From positions 7,378,001 through 7,442,000 of the forward strand of contig NC_087104.1 of the NCBI RefSeq assembly GCF_963855985.1: DNA of 64,000 bases. Reading direction: 5' to 3'. The translations under genes were made by a program, and so were the position numbers. The notes under the pieces were generated by a model. The model saw only the letters and a list, made by a program, of their open reading frames with translations. It did no database searches and was not told the DNA's origin. Shown piece after piece: positions 59,601 through 64,000 of this stretch. This DNA comes from Ostrinia nubilalis (lineage: Eukaryota; Arthropoda; Insecta; Lepidoptera; Crambidae). The first letter of the stretch is position 1. Every line of letters starts with the position of its first letter.

Positions 59601-62250
59601 ATAGCTCTCTACACCAATTTGGCGGAATAGTCAGCATAATGATCAGTATGATGCAATTGCTTTGATATTCAATTGTGGGATTCGTGCGCTATTAGAATTT
59701 GCTTTAGTTAGGGTATTGTTGACAAACAAGTAACCATAAAAACCCATTTAAAATGGTCCAGTTATAATATTTAAGAAGTATAAATAACGCGGCGTCTTTA
59801 TTAATTTAAGAGTCGGGCGTATCGTCGGTTTCCTTTTAACATCGTTGCGAATTCCTGGAACGAAACCTTTGAATGTAACTTTGTAACCCCTAATTAATAA
59901 AAATAAAAGTTCATTTTTTGCTAATCTTGAAATATTTTCTGGGAACAAAATCATAAAATAATGTCTTTTGAGGTAAGCGGCTTTCTTATATGTATTTGCA
60001 TGTGCAATGGCCGCCAACAGTAGTACTTACCTAAGAGTACCTACAAATTATTTAGTCTGGCGTTAATTAATTAGGTACCATCTTTTGTAATAAGATAAAA
60101 AGTAAACTTCCCTCATAAAATAAAACTATTTTTAAGGAGCTATATCAATAAAATCAATAAGAGAGAAGGGTATAAAATTATGTCCATTAAGTTTAGTTAT
60201 TGCTCTATTTTATTAGAGACCCATAGGACATCAAAGGACCCTCATAATATATCCCTATTCAATTTCTTTCTAATGGCCTGTTAAATTCATTTCGATAACG
60301 GTTGCCCGATCGCCCGGAATAATTAAAGCAATCTACTGAAATTAATTGTATCAATTAATTTATGGTTATCCTGCAACTGGAGTTGAAAATAAGCTGCAAA
60401 TATTTTATATTTATAAAATATCCAGATGATCCACTTTTATTTTGCAGATATCTAGCGATGTAGGTACGGTAATTATAGTTTACGTCCGCTTGCAATATTA
60501 TAAAATAAAACCTCTTAAAGTTGCATTTACCTTTATTCATTACATTTTATTGGTAAAGTTTTACATCATTAACTTAGACAGTTCCTTCCTTGCATTCACT
60601 GTTGCCCAAGCATGGACTATTAATTATGTTCTGTAACTTTCAAGAAAGTGCAGTAATAGAGTACCTACAATATACCTTCTTGTTGCGTAAGCCATTATCA
60701 TTTGGACTATCTTCACTAAAAAAACTCAAAAATTATTCAAACAAGTTGTGTGTTTAAGCACAGACTTATACTTACCTACATAGAAGATAAAAATTTGCAA
60801 GCACTCACATTGTTATTTGATGTTAATGGTGTTATTTTAAACCTCCCTTTGAATTATAATACCCTCTCCAAACGAATTCGGATAAGTAGCTGAGCTGTCC
60901 CTAAACCCGGCTCCGATCAAAATATTTCCCGTACCTACTCTTTCAGCCCTTTTTCAATCAATACATACTTTTAAAACTGTATAATTATTATGCTTGAAAA
61001 ACTGCTACTGAAACTAGAAAGCGTTTAACATAAATTTCACGAGACTGCCAACGAAAGTTTGCGAAAGTTTGCAAATGAATATGCGAAAAGCTTTTAAACG
61101 GTAGTTCGGGCGTAAGCGATAAGCGGGGTGATTCACCTTAAACAGTGAGTACGTGCATTATGTTAATCCAGATTCCCAGGCCATATCTGCTGCACTAAAT
61201 GTATCTCAAGATCTATCTCTTTCTTACACGCCGCTTTTGCATAACATGCGAAAGAGAAGAGCGCTTTCGAATCGCGTCAAAAGTGAAAAGACTGCACTTG
61301 AATTCCGGCGGACGCACTCAAGATAAAACTGCTAAGCGAAACTAGTCTTCATCTGCATAAGGTGTTTCTGGTACCTAAGGACTTTCTGGAACGCTTTTCC
61401 AAGTACTAGTTCCTTCCTTCAATTAAGGTCTAAAATTGTGTAAGGCCAATATTTGACCTCAGCCTTACCCAGAGTATGATATGAATGTACGGTTCGGAAA
61501 CGATTTTATAGCTCTCTCTAGGGAAATCAGAACTAATTAGTACGAATGTTATTATGTGTATGACATAACAAGGTCTAGTACAATACAACTATTGTATTGT
61601 TGGTTATCCAATTACGTTACGTTATAATACCTTTTTTATCGGGCTATTCTATTGTAAACAAACGGTTGCCTGGAAAATGTTTCAGTTATCACTTATCACC
61701 GAAAAGCTTGTGAGTAAATCAAACGTTTCATAGTATCGAAATTCGAAATCTATAACGCAATGGGAGATACGTTTAAACATGACGCAACAACTTTTATAAT
61801 AGAAACGTACGTGACTAGAACAGTATTACAAACATTTATCCCGTGGCTGGCGAAGTGGGTCAGATTGCCAGAGCAAGGATAAAGTTACCAGTTACCACGG
61901 ATGTGGGCTGAAGTCGAACGTTTCGAACAAACGTGGATAGTCGAACAAACCTCGGAGTCGAACAAAGCTAGAAACGAGGGATAATGGAATTATGAGTGGT
62001 AATAATGAACGGCTTTGTTGAACGCTGGATTGTTCAAGTCTACGGTGACATGACATCACTCGGTAGGCGCTTAGAGGGCGCCTTATAATAGGAATTTAGC
62101 ATCAATAAATGATTGTACTACGCGTGTAATAACGATCATGAATGCGTCATTGTATCCTTCCTTATTATTATTATGCATCAATTAACAAAACAGGATACAT
62201 TGTTAAAATCTTAGACAAGAGATTTACTTATTTGTTAAATACGCCCTTTT
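56636..62250. other. 5.6-kb stretch without recognised genes, possibly intron
   Basis: AT-rich non-coding DNA with domain-free short frames on both strands. Near 61910-61965 GTCGAACAAA-type words recur three or four times at short spacing. No terminal repeats or splice-flanked coding segments were noted. Confidence 0.4.
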
Positions 62251-62700
62251 CAACCGACTTCAAAAAAAGGAGGAGGTTCTCAATTCGACCCGTATGTTTT
62301 TTTTTTTTTTTTTTTTTTTTCTATGTTTGTTACGCGATAACTCCGCCAATTATGAACCGATTTGAACAAATCTTTTTTCGGCGTATAGGTAATACCTCAA
62401 GGGTGGTCCCATTTAAATTTAATAATAAAAAAAACAACCCCCAAGGGTGGAAAATTGGGGATGAACTTTTTTATACGCAATATCTCCGCCGATTATAAAC
62501 CAATTTGAACGATTATTTTTTTGTTGAATAGGTATTATCAAAAGGGTGGTTTCATGCAAATTTGAAGAAAATATTTCACCCCCAAGGGTGGAAAATTGGG
62601 GATGAACTTTTTTATACGCAATATCTCCGCCGATTGTGAACCAATTTTTCTCAGGTCTCAGTGTACTGCCTACCTTCAGTGGTAACATCAAGGTAATAAT
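62251..62700. repeat. Lepidopteran repeat with poly-T and tandem internal unit
   Basis: It starts CAACCGACTTCAAAAAAAGG AGGAGGTTCTC, then a T tract (about 62298-62320) and GTTACGCGATAACTCCGCC, a combination I recognise as a common lepidopteran repeat. Inside, a unit of about 125 bp containing CCCCCAAGGGTGGAAAATTG and ATACGCAATATCTCCGCCGA occurs twice (near 62440 and 62580), with a third, diverged unit near 62340. The 90-codon minus-strand frame here only reflects this repetition. Confidence 0.65.
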
Positions 62701-62737
62701 TAGTTAACTAAAAAGCTAGAAATAAGTAAAATTTTAT

Positions 62738-63038
62738 AAAAAAAAATAAAACCGACTCCAAAAAACCTACACTAAAACGTAGAAAAATAATTACTAATTA
62801 CCTACTTATTTATTAGGACGAATTATTAATATTTATGTAGGTATACCATGATTTATACTTTTGGAGTCGGTGCAGGCAAACTTTACATGTTTCATAATCT
62901 TGGCACCGACTCCAGAAGTATCAATCATGGTATACCTACATAAATATTAATAATTCGTCCTAATAAATAAGTAGGTAATTAGTAATTATTTTTCTACGTT
63001 TTAGTGTAGGTTTTTTGGAGTCGGTTTTATTTTTTTTT
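62738..63038. mobile_element. Fold-back element, 136-bp arms
   Basis: Bases 62738-62873 and 62903-63038 are near-perfect complements, with a 29-base loop. The ends are A/T tracts followed by AAAACCGACTCC, and the inner ends read GGAGTCGGTGC / GCACCGACTCC. The only visible mismatches are near the loop (TTTATACTTTT against AGAAGTATCAA). The near identity of the arms points to a young or conversion-maintained structure. No coding potential and no clear target duplication. Confidence 0.8.
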
Positions 63039-63439
63039 GTAACATAAGTACGTCACATGAAGTTCAGTTTTAATTTCGTGTCCGTGAACTGCTTTAACCG
63101 ATTGAGTCCCAGACGGCATTAATTAATGTCATAACAATTGATTATTATCTATTGTGTCTAGATTCGCGGAGCTTGAAGGATTAAATAAACCAATAATAAC
63201 AAATTACAAAAATAAAGTAATAGAAAGAAATGTAGACAATGCTCTATTACCTATTTTTAATGTCAATAATGTTAAAAGGTTTATTTAATGTGGACCAATT
63301 AGTTCAGTCTTTAAAAAGGTTTAATATAAGATTTTAAACTATTTTAATTTATTAAGGTTCATTAACAAAATCCTGATTACAACTTTGTCATAAAGAATTT
63401 TGCGTGATTCAAACTAACTTTGCTATCTCTCTGTTCCAG
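63039..63439. other. Non-coding stretch upstream of a candidate exon
   Basis: AT-rich. It ends in a pyrimidine-rich tract leading to the acceptor at 63439. No gene is seen. Confidence 0.4.
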
Positions 63440-63481
63440 GTGGAAGTTCCTGCCGTCCTACGCGGCTTATTAATAAAACAA
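63440..63481 (+). other. Candidate 42-base internal exon
   Basis: It is preceded by CTATCTCTCTGTTCCAG and followed by GTGAGT, both close to consensus. It is G+C-richer than its surroundings. Frame 0 is open (VEVPAVLRGLLIKQ), and another frame reads WKFLPSYAAY to a stop, so it may equally be untranslated. It is the best splice-bounded segment in the right half of the window and could follow the first exon at 46434-46637. Confidence 0.45.
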
Positions 63482-64000
63482 GTGAGTATCTATTTGTCAT
63501 TTAGAAAAGTCAAACACGCGATTTTAGGCTTAATGATAGTTATAACATGTGTAAGTATTTAAATTCATAATTAGGTACTTGACAAGGTACCTACATGAAT
63601 TACACCTAGTTTACGTTTAATTAAAGTATTGTTATTGAAAAACACTTTACCAGGAGCTATTTTATCCTTTGTCATCCTAAACTGTTTGTTAATTTATTTA
63701 AATCTTGCACATTCAACAATACAAGGTGCAAAAGGCGAACTTGTTGATATGGCAATCACCTCCAGTCAACCTTTAAGCCAAGCAGAACGTCATTAGAGTA
63801 TGCGATGCATAATATTAGTTTATGGTCCGTTACCTAAAATTACCTAATAAATTAACATAAATTTTATACATAAATGTATACGCAAATATGTATAACTGTA
63901 TTTTCAATGTTATAACATTAAGAAACATCTACGCCTTTTGATGTAAATAAATATAAAAGTACAGCAAATACATTAGATAATAAAGATAATAAAATAATTA
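63482..64000. other. Non-coding stretch to window end, probably intron
   Basis: Follows a GTGAGT donor. AT-rich, no recognised feature. Confidence 0.4.

Noticed and set aside
62419..62691. 90-codon minus-strand frame with an internal repeat
   Set aside because: The protein repeat only mirrors the DNA repeat of about 125 bp in a known non-coding lepidopteran repeat.

Overview
This looks like nuclear DNA of a moth or butterfly (Lepidoptera). It is AT-rich. No complete host gene is visible, and it is packed with dispersed repeats of the kind I associate with lepidopteran genomes. These include Helitron-like elements with CTAG ends and a TAATATTATAAATG end, a long repeat ending in CTTGGCCGG plus a T tract, an RTE-clade LINE with almost no 3' UTR, many small terminal-inverted-repeat (TIR) elements, and scattered GTAGGTACCTAC microsatellite. 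The assignment rests on recognising these repeats, not on a search.

Layout. Bases 1-5,330 hold a THAP zinc-finger first-exon fragment that has lost its ATG, two copies of one TIR element in direct orientation (953-1673, 4583-5324), two exon-like pieces (2159-2194, 2952-3041), and a pair of perfect 34-bp inverted repeats (2394-4530) that enclose one of those pieces and a decayed RTE copy. Bases 6,100-15,525 are a dense transposon block: a Harbinger-like MITE, a 123-bp tandem array, a palindromic MITE, two identical Helitron-like copies 296 bp apart, a TIR element nested in another repeat, a 2.3-kb composite with palindromic GAATATTC ends, and a fold-back element with an amplified 155-bp unit. 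Bases 21,536-24,152 are a large palindromic TA-flanked element interrupted by a young, 5'-truncated RTE insertion. Its sister copy without the insertion lies at 55,533-56,633. A second long palindrome with an open frame in each arm lies at 39,994-41,421. A third fold-back lies at 62,738-63,038.

The host-gene signal is thin. A CpG-rich, TATA-containing region with a likely non-coding first exon ends in a splice donor near 46,637. A 42-base exon with good splice sites lies at 63,440-63,481. These may be 5' exons of one plus-strand gene whose coding part is to the right of the window, but that is inference. Two further THAP fragments lie at 29,006 and 45,804.

The only long open reading frame is the reverse transcriptase of the RTE insertion (491 codons). 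Most of 15.5-21.5, 24.2-39.9, 41.4-55.5 and 56.6-62.2 kb shows nothing I can name beyond small repeats, and is best read as intergenic or intronic DNA. The dominant theme is fold-back (palindromic) transposable DNA: at least eight separate elements or structures could fold into hairpins.
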